The position numbers and the translations under genes were made by a program. Below are positions 53,464 to 64,000 of a stretch of DNA of 64,000 nt, in pieces. The DNA is from Aphanomyces cochlioides (taxonomy: Eukaryota > Oomycota > Saprolegniomycetes > Saprolegniales > Verrucalvaceae), in contig JAHQRK010000010.1 of NCBI GenBank assembly GCA_019828595.1, forward strand, positions 558,001 to 622,000. The letters are read 5' to 3'. The stretch's first letter is position 1; each line of letters begins with the position of its first letter. The notes under the pieces are model-generated. The model made no database searches, was not told the DNA's origin, and saw only the letters and a list, made by a program, of their open reading frames with translations.

Positions 53464-56400
53464 CTAATGCACATCGAACGTAGTTTCGAGTGCCAAACAT
53501 TTTGGATATTTGCTTCGAAGTTCGGAATATGGAGTCTGGGAGAAGAGTTTTTCGAGGACTGTTCGAGTTTGATCAATGACCGGGTCGTCGGCATCCTGTC
53601 GTCGCATCCACCAGCGAACGGTGCCCATCCACAGAAGGAAGGATTGCTCGACGAGGACGTGCGGTGGAGGCGCTGCTCGGCGGCGGTGTTTCCGATTGTT
53701 GCGCTGGGTCCAAGCCGTATGGAGTGAAACTCCTACGAGCATGACCCAGAGTTGAAAGAGTGTGTCCTTGGTAAGTCTTCCCAGAGCGTTGACCTTGAAG
53801 CGGTCAAGATTAGCGATTTTGGTCCAAGAGAATGATACGCCAAACTGTTGCCACGGCCCTTCGTGGGCAGTCCACAGTGGAGCAATCGACGGACAAGTAT
53901 GCAGAGCATGGGCAAGTGTTTCTCGACTATCACATTCGTGGGGGCACAGCACACGCTCGGGGTCAGTTGATAGGAGGTATTTATAGCGTTCGTTGACTGG
54001 GAGCATGTTCATTGTAGCTCGGAACCATACATCGGCGTGAACTGGGGTAACCCATCGTAGGGATTTGCGCACAAGGGACATGTATTTCCTAGCCGTATCA
54101 TGGTCAGGGCGACTCGAGTTGTAAGTCGGGTGTGGATCCGTTGGGGTGGGACCATGGTATGCTATTTTGGCGATGAGTTTCCTCGGCCACATTGGGTAGG
54201 GCTGTTGTTGGTCGCGCACAAGTGCTCGAAAGGGAAGAGGTGGAGACGATGGAATGATCTGAGGGGCATCATGGCGGACTTGGAAGCGGGTACAGGTAGA
54301 AAGGTAGACTTGCGTCAGGTGGTCGTACACGCTGCGTGTGCGGTGCACGGGATGAAACCAAATTCGGCCATTTTGAAAGGAGACTGTGCATGCCGGGTTG
54401 CCTGAGGACATGAGTCCCTGAAATTGTTGGAAGGTGGGCCAGTAGCCTTGTGGAGTGGTTTTGTTCAAGAAATCACTGAGGCATGTGAGACCGTTTCGTG
54501 CTCCCGCTTGACACCACAAGCGGGCTTCTGTAGATCGGGATATAATCGATGCAGCAGTGGTCTTGCCGTGGAGTAAGAAGTCGTGATACGTGGTGAGCCA
54601 GATAGGCATGTGCAGGGTCATGGGCAAATCTGGACGTATCGGAAGGCGAAGCTTCATTGGGACTTTAGACCAGGCTTGCCAGACGTCCAGCCACATTGGG
54701 TGGAGCTCGGGAAGGTCCAGCCACGCTGAGCTAATCTGTGGCCTGTACCACAGGAAGTCAAATGGCTGGGAAGGGCGATAGACTGTTCGTGTGCAATTGG
54801 CGAATTGTTCAAGCACGAGTGAAAACCACAGCGGTCGAGGCGCAATGGTCGGCCCAGCCAGAAGTCTTTGGAGGAGCCCGAGTCGCTGCCCACGGATGAT
54901 TGAAGCTATGTGGGGGATTCCAAGCCCCAGGACTTTATCATACATCCAACTACCGTTGATGGGGAGGCGATACTTAGGGTCGATGGCAGTCTTGCCTCCA
55001 GCGATGTAGTTGTTTAACATCCGTTGCCAAGTCTCGATCATGCCCGCTGGGATTGGAGTTACGGCAGTAACGTGCCAAACAAGGCCAAGGATCAGTGACG
55101 AGGCTAGTGTTCGACGGCCTTGAATTGTTCTCGCGCGGCTGTGCCATTGGGCAAAGGCTGCGAGGTATTTGTCGTTTATTTGCTGCGCATGGTAGTTGGG
55201 TGGCAGACGGTGGCCAATGTAGGCGCCGAGGAAGCGAATCGGCTGGCCTGACGCTGCTAGTGTGATGGACGGTGCCGAGGCTCGTCCAGTCGGCTCTTCA
55301 TTATTGTTGAGGGCTAGTGTGATGCACTTAGATCGGTTTAACGCAGCTCCAGAGACCGCGCAAAACTTGCCGACGATCTCGTCCACTTGGTATTCAGCCG
55401 ACTCAAGCGATCCCGATAGTATGGTGGAGTCGTCAGCGAAGAACACGCTAGTAAGGCAAGTGTCGTCATCGATTTGGATGCCGGCTTCGGGGCGAGCGCG
55501 GAGCATGGCGCCAAGTGGCTCTAGATACAGGTCGAAAAGAAGACAGGACAGAGGACAGCCTTGTTTGACTCCGCGGTTGGGTCGAATGGTGGGACCAGGT
55601 GCGCCATTGAGCAACAAGTGGACTTCTGGGTTCCTGTACAGCAAGCGGACCCAGCCCAAAAACTCAGGACCGATGTTCATTTTTGACATCACTGCAAAGA
55701 GGAATGGCCAGCGGACCATGTCATAGGCCTTCGCAAAGTCGAGGAATGTAGCGTACCATTCCTCATTATTGCGGGTGGCCTTGTGTTGGAGGGCTTGAAT
55801 CAAATGAATGTGGTCGGTTATATTGCGGCCCTTCACAAAACCTGCTTGGGACGGGTGAATAAGCGTGTCCGCTACTGCCGACAGTCGATAAGCTAACACA
55901 CGCGAAAGTATTTTGACTTCCACTGGCATGAGAGCAATCGGTCGATAGTTTCCGGGATCGGTGCGCTCTCCTTTCTTGTATAGCAAGGTGATTGAACTTT
56001 TGCGCTGATGTGGTAGGAGACAGCCATGGTGCTTACGTTGGTACTCGAAAACTATGCAGAGAATGGCCGCGAAGGTCTCGGGAGCTACTTGGAAGAAGGC
56101 CGCCGGCCAGCCGTCCAGGCCAGGCGACTTGTTTCTGCGCATTGTCTCGATTGCTGAGCACAGTTCAGAGGCAATAATTGGTCTGTCAAGGGCTCTGCGC
56201 TGATCCGTCGACAATGAAGCTGTGACGTGGTTGATGACAGTCTCCTGTAGAGCAGGATCGGGCGAGGGGTTTGTTGCGGGCTTCACCATTATGGACCGCC
56301 AGTGTGTTGTGAAGATGCTAGCAACTTCATCCGGATTTGTGGTGATCACGTCGTTTTTCATCGCTGAGGTGATAGGTACCTTTAGCGCAGGTGGTTTACG

Positions 56401-57714
56401 CAGGAAATGCGCCGTAGCTGATTCGTTGAGAGTCGCATGACGGTCAAATCCACGGTCTAGAGATGATTGGAGGTGTTCAGCTTTTGCATCAGTATATCTA
56501 TCGCGCGCCGTTTGGACAGCCGCTGGCTCGACGAGACCAGCGCGCAGGTCCGATTTCGCTTTGACCACGCATCGACGAAGCATTGTCAGGAGCTTCTGAC
56601 GGTGGCGTTGACGATTGAAATGGCCTTGCTTCATCTTACGCTTCATTCGGCGAAGCCAGCCAAGCCACTTAGCCCCCGCATTGCACTCTGTGTCCTCGAG
56701 GAGCTCGTCGAGGAGGCTTTGGGCCTCGCCTTTGATAGCTTTTACTGTATGTGGATTGAGGAGAAGCTCCCGTGGGAGCCGCCAGGTGGAGGGTTGCTTT
56801 TTTGAAGGTGTGGTTGGTATCACCGTTGCTAGGGTTGTCGTGTGCATTAGACGGTCCCCACTGAATCGGTTAGCTTCGTAGACCGAGTTGTGCAGGTGGT
56901 GGGTCGCTAGTCCCCAGTCAACGAAGCTGTAATCCAGTCGATTTCTGCGGCCGGGACCGGAAAACGCTCGTGTCGAGGGGTACTTAAGCCGATATGCGTC
57001 AGTGACGCGTAGTGCTGCCAACCAGGCGAGACATTCGGCTTTTCCGTTATTGTAGTTGGCAGACGGCGTGGTGGCATCGAGGGCTGTGTTTAGTGGTAGA
57101 TTGAAGTCTCCACCGATGATGTGGATGCCCTGGTCATCGTCATCGAAGTCCGTTGGGAGAGATGCAAAGAAGGCAGCGCGTTGGTCATCTTCGACGGGTG
57201 CGTAGACGTTGTGAAAGAATACGGGTGTTGAGGTCCACATCGTTCGAACGACTAGGTACCGATTGGGCACTCGTTTGTCGTAGAGCGGTTTGAGATTGTG
57301 GAATCCTGGCATGGACTCGTGAAAGAAGGTCGCTACGCCCTTGTTCCGACGCGTCGTGGAACTGTGGGCGGACGTTCTCTGATCATTCACGAATAACTGG
57401 TACTTCTTGTAGCCAACGTGATTTGTCAGGTGTCGGCGGATGGTGCGGAAATGGTCTTGATAGTTGATTTTGGTTTCTTGGAAGAACACACATTGGTGGA
57501 GGTGCTTGCCGAGAGCTAATGCGGGGGTGTCGTCGTGATCTTTAAATCCGTTGAGGTTGCAGGTGGTGAATGAGACGCTGGCCGCGCCTCCAAGTTGGGT
57601 GGAAGATGAGACAGGATTAACCACTCGCAGATATTGTGAAGTCAGTCCAGAGGTCTGTGAGGTCGCCCTGGACGAGACGGCGCGTGGAGTTTTCAAGCAT
57701 GACTTGATTCTCAA
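53464..57714 (-). CDS. LINE ORF2: endonuclease / reverse transcriptase (copy 5)
   Basis: It has a 1416-codon frame with the same non-ATG start as copies 3 and 4. It shares ETKINYQDHF with copy 4, the K codon of SWTKIANL with copies 2 and 3, and KHRRRAAP with copies 1 and 4, which shows recombination among copies. Confidence 0.95.
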   Translation of the reverse strand: MRIKSCLKTPRAVSSRATSQTSGLTSQYLRVVNPVSSSTQLGGAASVSFTTCNLNGFKDHDDTPALALGKHLHQCVFFQETKINYQDHFRTIRRHLTNHVGYKKYQLFVNDQRTSAHSSTTRRNKGVATFFHESMPGFHNLKPLYDKRVPNRYLVVRTMWTSTPVFFHNVYAPVEDDQRAAFFASLPTDFDDDDQGIHIIGGDFNLPLNTALDATTPSANYNNGKAECLAWLAALRVTDAYRLKYPSTRAFSGPGRRNRLDYSFVDWGLATHHLHNSVYEANRFSGDRLMHTTTLATVIPTTPSKKQPSTWRLPRELLLNPHTVKAIKGEAQSLLDELLEDTECNAGAKWLGWLRRMKRKMKQGHFNRQRHRQKLLTMLRRCVVKAKSDLRAGLVEPAAVQTARDRYTDAKAEHLQSSLDRGFDRHATLNESATAHFLRKPPALKVPITSAMKNDVITTNPDEVASIFTTHWRSIMVKPATNPSPDPALQETVINHVTASLSTDQRRALDRPIIASELCSAIETMRRNKSPGLDGWPAAFFQVAPETFAAILCIVFEYQRKHHGCLLPHQRKSSITLLYKKGERTDPGNYRPIALMPVEVKILSRVLAYRLSAVADTLIHPSQAGFVKGRNITDHIHLIQALQHKATRNNEEWYATFLDFAKAYDMVRWPFLFAVMSKMNIGPEFLGWVRLLYRNPEVHLLLNGAPGPTIRPNRGVKQGCPLSCLLFDLYLEPLGAMLRARPEAGIQIDDDTCLTSVFFADDSTILSGSLESAEYQVDEIVGKFCAVSGAALNRSKCITLALNNNEEPTGRASAPSITLAASGQPIRFLGAYIGHRLPPNYHAQQINDKYLAAFAQWHSRARTIQGRRTLASSLILGLVWHVTAVTPIPAGMIETWQRMLNNYIAGGKTAIDPKYRLPINGSWMYDKVLGLGIPHIASIIRGQRLGLLQRLLAGPTIAPRPLWFSLVLEQFANCTRTVYRPSQPFDFLWYRPQISSAWLDLPELHPMWLDVWQAWSKVPMKLRLPIRPDLPMTLHMPIWLTTYHDFLLHGKTTAASIISRSTEARLWCQAGARNGLTCLSDFLNKTTPQGYWPTFQQFQGLMSSGNPACTVSFQNGRIWFHPVHRTRSVYDHLTQVYLSTCTRFQVRHDAPQIIPSSPPLPFRALVRDQQQPYPMWPRKLIAKIAYHGPTPTDPHPTYNSSRPDHDTARKYMSLVRKSLRWVTPVHADVWFRATMNMLPVNERYKYLLSTDPERVLCPHECDSRETLAHALHTCPSIAPLWTAHEGPWQQFGVSFSWTKIANLDRFKVNALGRLTKDTLFQLWVMLVGVSLHTAWTQRNNRKHRRRAAPPPHVLVEQSFLLWMGTVRWWMRRQDADDPVIDQTRTVLEKLFSQTPYSELRSKYPKCLALETTFDVH

Positions 57715-59005
57715 ACTCGACGTTCAGAGCTTCGAGCTCTTCAGCTATCTCCATAGTGTTCATGATGACAGCCCATCGGTTGAGGGTCTGCCTGACTACG
57801 TCTAAGGGATGGTTGGAGCTTTGTTCGTCATGCGTCGTTGGTGATTTAGTAGCTGCGTGTGCTGCAGTTATAATAGCTTTCAGCGCATCCCACAGAGTGG
57901 TTCCTAGCGTCGGCGATCCCCATAGGATGTGTCGTACGGTAGCTGACGCAAGGTATCTGGAGCGCGAGCGTGAGGGGATGGAGAAGACAGGTTGAGCCGT
58001 GAGTGAGTATATAGCAGTATCGCTCGAGTAGATCAGTGGCGCTGTGGATCCAAGTATCATCTCGGTGAGGGCAAGGATCGTTTCGACTTCAACTGGCGTG
58101 ATCTGACTGGTATCCTCGTGCATGGAGCATACAGATTGTTCAAGCTGAGATGATGCGACTAAAGTCTCGAAGTCGGCGGTGAGGTTAGTCAGGGAGAAGC
58201 AGTGACCAAATGTATCGGTGTAAAGCTTAGGAAAAGGTGTTGCTGCACCCTGGGAAGCCCGTAGCCACCTGTTGAGGAGTCGGAGTTGGACCAGTGGCTG
58301 CAGTAATTGGGGCGAGGAGTGGGCCATCTCGTTGAGTTGACGGCGAAAGACGATGGGGTGGTCTTCTAGATCCTGCTGGATCCAGTCAGCTTCACCGGCT
58401 TCGATGTATTGAGCCAGATTTAGTTTGGTTTTGGACGCAGCAGTCGAGCAGTTGGACTCGAAAGCTGCCTGAGCTTCTGCGACAGCAGCATCTAAGGCAG
58501 CCAACTCGTCGAGCGTCGTGTTTAACGACGTCTTCACGCGGACAGCTTTGTTGCGGTGGACTTTGGTGCCACTGACATACGCGTCTTGTGGGACAGAGAG
58601 TGGAGCGTCAGGGCGCTCTAGGATCGCTGGCAAGACCATGATGTCGGATCCAGTCTTGTTTGCCACGAGTTTTGTGGAGACAACAACTCGATCGTCCAGC
58701 GCTTGGTACATGTTTGGAGAAGTCCAAGGGAGTGGTGTGGCAGATGAGCCAAGGGTGGCCCCTTTGGTGACCAGTTCCCACGGGGATTCGGAATCCTGGT
58801 CACTTCGTTGTCGTTTACCGTTTTGAGTGGTGCGTGCACTGGTATTGCTTGGAGACGTCTGGGATCCAGGCAAGGGGATTTTCTTTTCACGGGCCAAGAT
58901 ATCCAGGTCAGCTCGTTGGGTTTGCTTGCGGTGGTTAAACCAGTCTCGTCCGAAGACTCGATAGCATTTGCCGAGAAAAATGATCTCGTCGATCAATCGG
59001 GCCAT
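57617..59005 (-). pseudogene. LINE ORF1 C-terminal part after a frameshift (copy 5)
   Basis: This is a 462-codon frame beginning at an ATG created by the inserted G (MARLIDEIIFLG). From RLIDEI onward it matches intact ORF1 to its normal end, including the overlap with ORF2. The true N-terminal part is in another frame upstream. Confidence 0.85.
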
Positions 59006-59576
59006 TCGATTTAAACAGCGCTGGCGGGTCGCTGGATTTCAGCGTCAGCCGGTAACGACTGCCAATGGTCCCGAAGGACTCAGAGGTGTTGGTGTAAATG
59101 CCGGAGATGGGAGTAGCTCCGGCGGCGCGTAGGATTTCCCACAGGTGTGCCTTGGCCTCACGGTCAACAGTGAAGCCTAGAATGTCTATGAAGAATCCAT
59201 CCATGGCATTTTTGGCTTTCATGGTGAATGATTGGAATCCGTCTCTTGTGGGGATTTTGAAGACTTTGTTCTCGAGTATGGCGGCAGCAGTCAGAGAGGC
59301 CAGTCCCCAAATGAGCTGGCGACTGTTAATGTCCACGGTGAGTTGGACGATATCCGTCAGTCCCTCATCGATGCCTTCATTGTGGTGATCGTGAAGGACA
59401 GCACGCATGGCCTTGCCTTCATCGATCTGGTTGGCAAGGTGGCCGACATCCATTTGCATGTACGTGACGACCGGACGGGGGGGTGATGGGAGGGTGGCTT
59501 CGAACGCCTCAAAGAGTTGACGTCCAGTCGCGGAAGGGTCTTCCGCGAGAAGAAGGACGGGTGCAAGCTGTTCCAT
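58935..59576 (-). pseudogene. LINE ORF1 N-terminal part, frameshifted (copy 5)
   Basis: The frame has 213 codons. It follows intact ORF1 to FKSNG, then runs off frame (PIDRRDHFS onward) because of the extra G near 58999. Confidence 0.85.
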
Positions 59577-59582
59577 CGTTGG

Positions 59583-59855
59583 TCAATGATAGCCGATGTC
59601 AAGCTTAGCCGCTTTGGCGGCGGCCTGGCGTTGCTTGGCGAAGTGTTGCCACACATTCGCTGTTGGGTGAGAGGAGGATTTGCGATCAGATGCGCGGCGG
59701 CGGCGCTCATCGAAGGAAACAGCTTCCGGCGGCGGTTCAACGTCGTCGTCGTCGGTCAAGTTAGACTCCTCATGAGGAGGCGCATCCTCAGCAGGCTGGT
59801 CGGCCTGAAGAGCGGGAGCAGGTGGGGTGTACGCGTTGTTAGCAGGGTTAGTCAT
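59583..59855 (-). CDS. LINE leader ORF, 90 codons (copy 5)
   Basis: Identical to the other four, including the TGA in frame with ORF1. Confidence 0.55.
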   Translation of the reverse strand: MTNPANNAYTPPAPALQADQPAEDAPPHEESNLTDDDDVEPPPEAVSFDERRRRASDRKSSSHPTANVWQHFAKQRQAAAKAAKLDIGYH

Positions 59856-59902
59856 CGTGGCAAGAGTGAATGTTGTGTTCAGTATCTGGCAAGTTGAGGA
59901 CT

Positions 59903-59983
59903 GACAGCTTGGCCGAGCGGTTAAGGCGTTAGACTAGAAATCTAATGGGGTCACCCGCGTGAGTTCAAATCTCACAGCTGTCG
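59903..59983 (+). tRNA. tRNA-Ser(AGA), unit M, regenerated beside LINE 5
   Basis: Anticodon AGA at 59936-59938. Bases 59903-59917 are the right-hand LINE duplication. Confidence 0.97.
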
Positions 59984-61245
59984 ACTTTTTCTCCTTTTAC
60001 CCCATCTTACTTGCCGACATGAAACGACACACATTGTCCATCGAATCATAATTTTAACACTACACTGGCCGCGTAACCCAAGAAATACTCATCATCCGCT
60101 GCCTCGTACCAAACGATCTGCTAACCAATCGCAGCGACAAAGTGCATGATTGGGATTGATTCACCACTCATTTCATCAGTCAGTGTTATCCCCACAGTTC
60201 ACCACGGTGAATGAACAGCATTTCGAAAAAACAGGTCAACAACAGACCCACAGCACGTCTATGGTTACTTCCGTTGCGACTTTTACGGAAGCAACAGTTA
60301 CATGGCAAAAGTCGCCTCGTGGAAACTCGGAAAGTCGTAGACAAGTCCGAGATCGTATCGAATCAAATCGCATATGATTCGATAAGCATTCAATTCGAAT
60401 CCACGTATGATATTGCTAAAGAAGTGTCGTGAAGAATGCACGATTTTATTCAAAGTAATGCCAGTGATGTTGTGAAATTGTGTGGAAATCGTCCACTCCA
60501 AGACGGAACGAATAAGACATTGAAGGTGTATCCAAGCGTTGATTCGACGATGTTTCGAGTGAAAGTACCAACATGGGGTGCATATTTTGGTGTGATATTA
60601 TTGACGGATGTCTTTCCGTGAGGTCATCGGGTTCACATCAACGGCGACGAAGAAACAAACAATGTTTTACTTTCGGCTGGAAGATTCATCGACGGCTTCA
60701 AGATGACATATATTGTCCACTTTTTCACATACTACGTGAAATTCAAATGTAGGAGCGGATTCTCCAGGGCGTATCTGCTTTTTTGCATGAAAGATCCTCA
60801 AGATAGAGAAGAATGCACATCTGAGGACCCTTTGATCCTTTGAAGATTTGCGAGCATGTATCGAGAGTTCATAGTCTTTGACGTAGAAGGCTTTACGTCA
60901 ACAAGTTGGCTCACATGTGACCTGAAAAGAACAAAGATAATCTGAATAGGTCGTTGTTTTCAAACGAGTGGTGATATAGATGAGTTTGAGTTAATGTGGA
61001 TGGTGCAAGAATGCCTGTTCCTCTCCCTGCTTGGAATGAATTGGCAACAAGCATGCCAGCTCGACGACTGTGTCTCAGTTTGAGTAGGTGAGTATAGTTG
61101 TTGTAACATCGTGGAATTTGAGTATATTTTTTGTTGGGAGTCTCTCTTGAAGGTGTTCGATGAGTGCAGGTGCATGGTGTTGGAGAATGCAAGGTTTGAA
61201 CGTCTCGTGTGGTTGTTATGGCAAGTCTTGTGAGTCGAGTATAGA

Positions 61246-61326
61246 GACAGCTTGGCCGAGCGGTTAAGGCGTTAGACTCGAAATCTAATGGGGAAACCCT
61301 CGTGAGTTCAAATCTCACAGCTGTCG
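61246..61326 (+). tRNA. tRNA-Ser(CGA), normal D-loop, unit M
   Basis: Anticodon CGA at 61279-61281. Confidence 0.97.
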
Positions 61327-62138
61327 ATACTTTTTCGTGCCACTCGACACGATTTATCCACATCAACACGAATGTATTTTTTTCATACGAATGCAGTAGC
61401 CAATACTTTGATCACACACACACACAGAAACACTCGAAGTAGTATTCAAATTTCTCAAGCACACACTGCATGTACCCTTCCCTGCACACCACATAATATG
61501 TGGTACATGTGACTGCTCAACATACCTAATTCAACTTTGCTTCTTCCAACTCATCTGTCTTTTCTATCTCAGGGCTGCTCGTGGTGACAAGTTGGATTGA
61601 ACACATCATGTTTTTTCATGGACATGGCTCGTCGGGAAAGAACACCTCATCCCGGTGCTCAAGAAGCATATTTTTGCCGTGGTTTTAATTCCTGTTTCAA
61701 GGTTCTTTCACAACTCGAAAAGACCCCTTGTCTTGGCAGTGCAGATTGCTGCTTTATTTAGGCCATTCGTGTACGAAAGAAAGTATCGTGATAATACAAA
61801 CACTTTTTGTCGCTCTGCTCGCTTCAACTGTAGTTTTAATTATAGAGTTGACTGTCGATGTCCGCAAGGTGTATTAATGGTATAGCAACACACAGGTGAC
61901 ACGATGTAGGACAAGTGAGCATGCGCATTGAAGGCCGTGTCGAGACACAACACGTAGTTTCTGGGGAAAGTGTGAGTTGGCAAACGTATGATTGAGTTAT
62001 TTGTAAGTTTTGACGCAATGGTGGGATTCTAGAAGTAGAAATGGTGATTTTCTGTCGTGGTGTGCTTGAATGAGTGTGACAGCATGCGTGTGATGTTTGG
62101 ATTGGATGTGTAGCTCAAGTTGCTTCAGAGTCATGAAA

Positions 62139-62219
62139 GACAGCTTGGCCGAGCGGTTAAGGCGTTAGACTAGAAATCTAATGGGGTCACCCGCGTGAGT
62201 TCAAATCTCACAGCTGTCG
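62139..62219 (+). tRNA. tRNA-Ser(AGA), unit N, uninterrupted
   Basis: Anticodon AGA at 62172-62174; native upstream flank. Confidence 0.97.
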
Positions 62220-63483
62220 ACTTTTTCTCCTTTTACCCCATCTTACTTGCCGACATGAAACGACACACATTGTCCATCGAATCATAATTTTAACACTACA
62301 CTGGCCGCGTAACCCAAGAAATACTCATCATCCGCTGCCTCGTACCAAACGATCTGCTAACCAATCGCAGCGACAAAGTGCATGATTGGGATTGATTCAC
62401 CACTCATTTCATCAGTCAGTGTTATCCCCAACAGTTCACCACGGTGAATGAACAGCATTTCGAAAAAAACAGGTCAACAACAGACCCACAGCACGTCTAT
62501 GGTTACTTCCGTTGCGACTTTTACGGAAGCAACAGTTACATGGCAAAAGTCGCCTCGTGGAAACTCGGAAAGTCGTAGACAAGTCCGAGATCGTATCGAA
62601 TCAAATCGCATATGATTCGATAAGCATTCAATTCGAATCCACGTATGATATTGCTAAAGAAGTGTCGTGAAGAATGCACGATTTTATTCAAAGTAATGCC
62701 AGTGATGTTGTGAAATTGTGTGGAAATCGTCCACTCCAAGACGGAACGAATAAGACATTGAAGGTGTATCCAAGCGTTGATTCGACGATGTTTCGAGTGA
62801 AAGTACCAACATGGGGTGCATATTTTGGTGTGATATTATTGACGGATGTCTTTCCGTGAGGTCATCGGGTTCACATCAACGGCGACGAAGAAACAAACAA
62901 TGTTTTACTTTCGGCTGGAAGATTCATCGACGGCTTCAAGATGACATATATTGTCCACTTTTTCACATACTACGTGAAATTCAAATGTAGGAGCGGATTC
63001 TCCAGGGCGTATCTGCTTTTTTGCATGAAAGATCCTCAAGATAGAGAAGAATGCACATCTGAGGACCCTTTGATCCTTTGAAGATTTGCGAGCATGTATC
63101 GAGAGTTCATAGTCTTTGACGTAGAAGGCTTTACGTCAACAAGTTGGCTCACATGTGACCTGAAAAGAACAAAGATAATCTGAATAGGTCGTTGTTTTCA
63201 AACGAGTGGTGATATAGATGAGTTTGAGTTAATGTGGATGGTGCAAGAATGCCTGTTCCTCTCCCTGCTTGGAATGAATTGGCAACAAGCATGCCAGCTC
63301 GACGACTGTGTCTCAGTTTGAGTAGGTGAGTATAGTTGTTGTAACATCGTGGAATTTGAGTATATTTTTTGTTGGGAGTCTCTCTTGAAGGTGTTCGATG
63401 AGTGCAGGTGCATGGTGTTGGAGAATGCAAGGTTTGAACGTCTCGTGTGGTTGTTATGGCAAGTCTTGTGAGTCGAGTATAGA

Positions 63484-63564
63484 GACAGCTTGGCCGAGCG
63501 GTTAAGGCGTTAGACTCGAAATCTAATGGGGAAACCCTCGTGAGTTCAAATCTCACAGCTGTCG
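63484..63564 (+). tRNA. tRNA-Ser(CGA), normal D-loop, unit N
   Basis: Anticodon CGA at 63517-63519. Confidence 0.97.
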
Positions 63565-64000
63565 ATACTTTTTCGTGCCACTCGACACGATTTATCCACA
63601 TCAACACGAATGTATTTTTTTCATACGAATGCAGTAGCCAATACTTTGATCACACACACACACAGAAACACTCGAAGTAGTATTCAAATTTCTCAAGCAC
63701 ACACTGCATGTACCCTTCCCTGCACACCACATAATATGTGGTACATGTGACTGCTCAACATACCTAATTCAACTTTGCTTCTTCCAACTCATCTGTCTTT
63801 TCTATCTCAGGGCTGCTCGTGGTGACAAGTTGGATTGAACACATCATGTTTTTTCATGGACATGGCTCGTCGGGAAAGAACACCTCATCCCGGTGCTCAA
63901 GAAGCATATTTTTGCCGTGGTTTTAATTCCTGTTTCAAGGTTCTTTCACAACTCGAAAAGACCCCTTGTCTTGGCAGTGCAGATTGCTGCTTTATTTAGG

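Larger units (their letters stand above)
53335..59902 (-). mobile_element. tRNA-Ser-targeted LINE, copy 5, 6568 bp
   Basis: It is one base longer than copies 3 and 4 because of an extra G near 58999 that breaks ORF1. ORF2 is open. It also has private changes near 59294 and 59311 (QLIWGLASLTAA for QLVWGLASMTAA in ORF1). Confidence 0.95.
59903..62138 (+). repeat. tRNA-Ser satellite unit M (2236 bp)
   Basis: It has a normal CGA gene and CACTGGCC, CCCCACAG and CACGTATG markers. The spacers hold no recognised gene. Confidence 0.95.
62139..64000 (+). repeat. tRNA-Ser satellite unit N (cut by window end)
   Basis: The first 1862 bp of a unit with a normal CGA gene, CCCCAACAG and the longer poly(A) run. 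The array continues beyond the window. The spacers hold no recognised gene. Confidence 0.95.

Overview
This window is a eukaryotic tandem array of serine tRNA genes interrupted by five near-identical, full-length non-LTR retrotransposons (LINEs). The tRNAs are class II with a long variable arm, have no encoded CCA and end at runs of T typical of RNA polymerase III. The LINE proteins carry an apurinic-type endonuclease, a reverse transcriptase and a C-terminal CX3CX7HX4C zinc motif, as in the L1/Tx1 group. The style of the ORF1 and ORF2 proteins reminds me of oomycete or other stramenopile LINEs, but that placement is an inference of low to moderate confidence. No ordinary single-copy gene is present.

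Layout. The basic repeat is about 2.24 kb and holds tRNA-Ser(AGA) followed about 1.34 kb later by tRNA-Ser(CGA), both on the + strand. I count 14 intact AGA and 14 CGA genes in units A to N (N is cut by the window end), plus the last 107 bases of an earlier unit. LINEs lie at 123-6694, 8951-15515, 20014-26580, 40031-46597 and 53335-59902, all on the - strand. Between them lie 1, 2, 6 and 3 units, and at least 2 more follow the last.

How the parts fit. Every LINE sits after nucleotide 15 of an AGA gene and is flanked by a 15-bp duplication, GACAGCTTGGCCGAG, which is exactly the first 15 bases of the tRNA. The duplication rebuilds a complete tRNA gene beside the LINE 5' end, so an insertion leaves a decapitated 15-bp stub on one side and an intact tRNA on the other. 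Seven of the 14 CGA genes carry a rewritten D-loop in which 8 bases are replaced by 14 bases identical to the 3' terminus of the LINE. I read these as scars of aborted or reversed LINE insertion, or of conversion from the LINE-tRNA junction. The LINE 3' end also carries a hairpin whose stem and first loop bases match the anticodon arm of the target tRNA.

LINE coding layout. A 90-codon leader ORF ends at a TGA that is in frame with ORF1 and conserved in all five copies. ORF1 (652 aa when intact) overlaps ORF2 (about 1,416 aa) by 98 nt in a different frame. Copies 3 and 4 have both main frames open. Copies 1, 2 and 5 have frameshifts. The non-tRNA spacer (about 1.26 kb plus 0.8 kb per unit) shows no convincing gene, only conserved inverted repeats and a short CA run.
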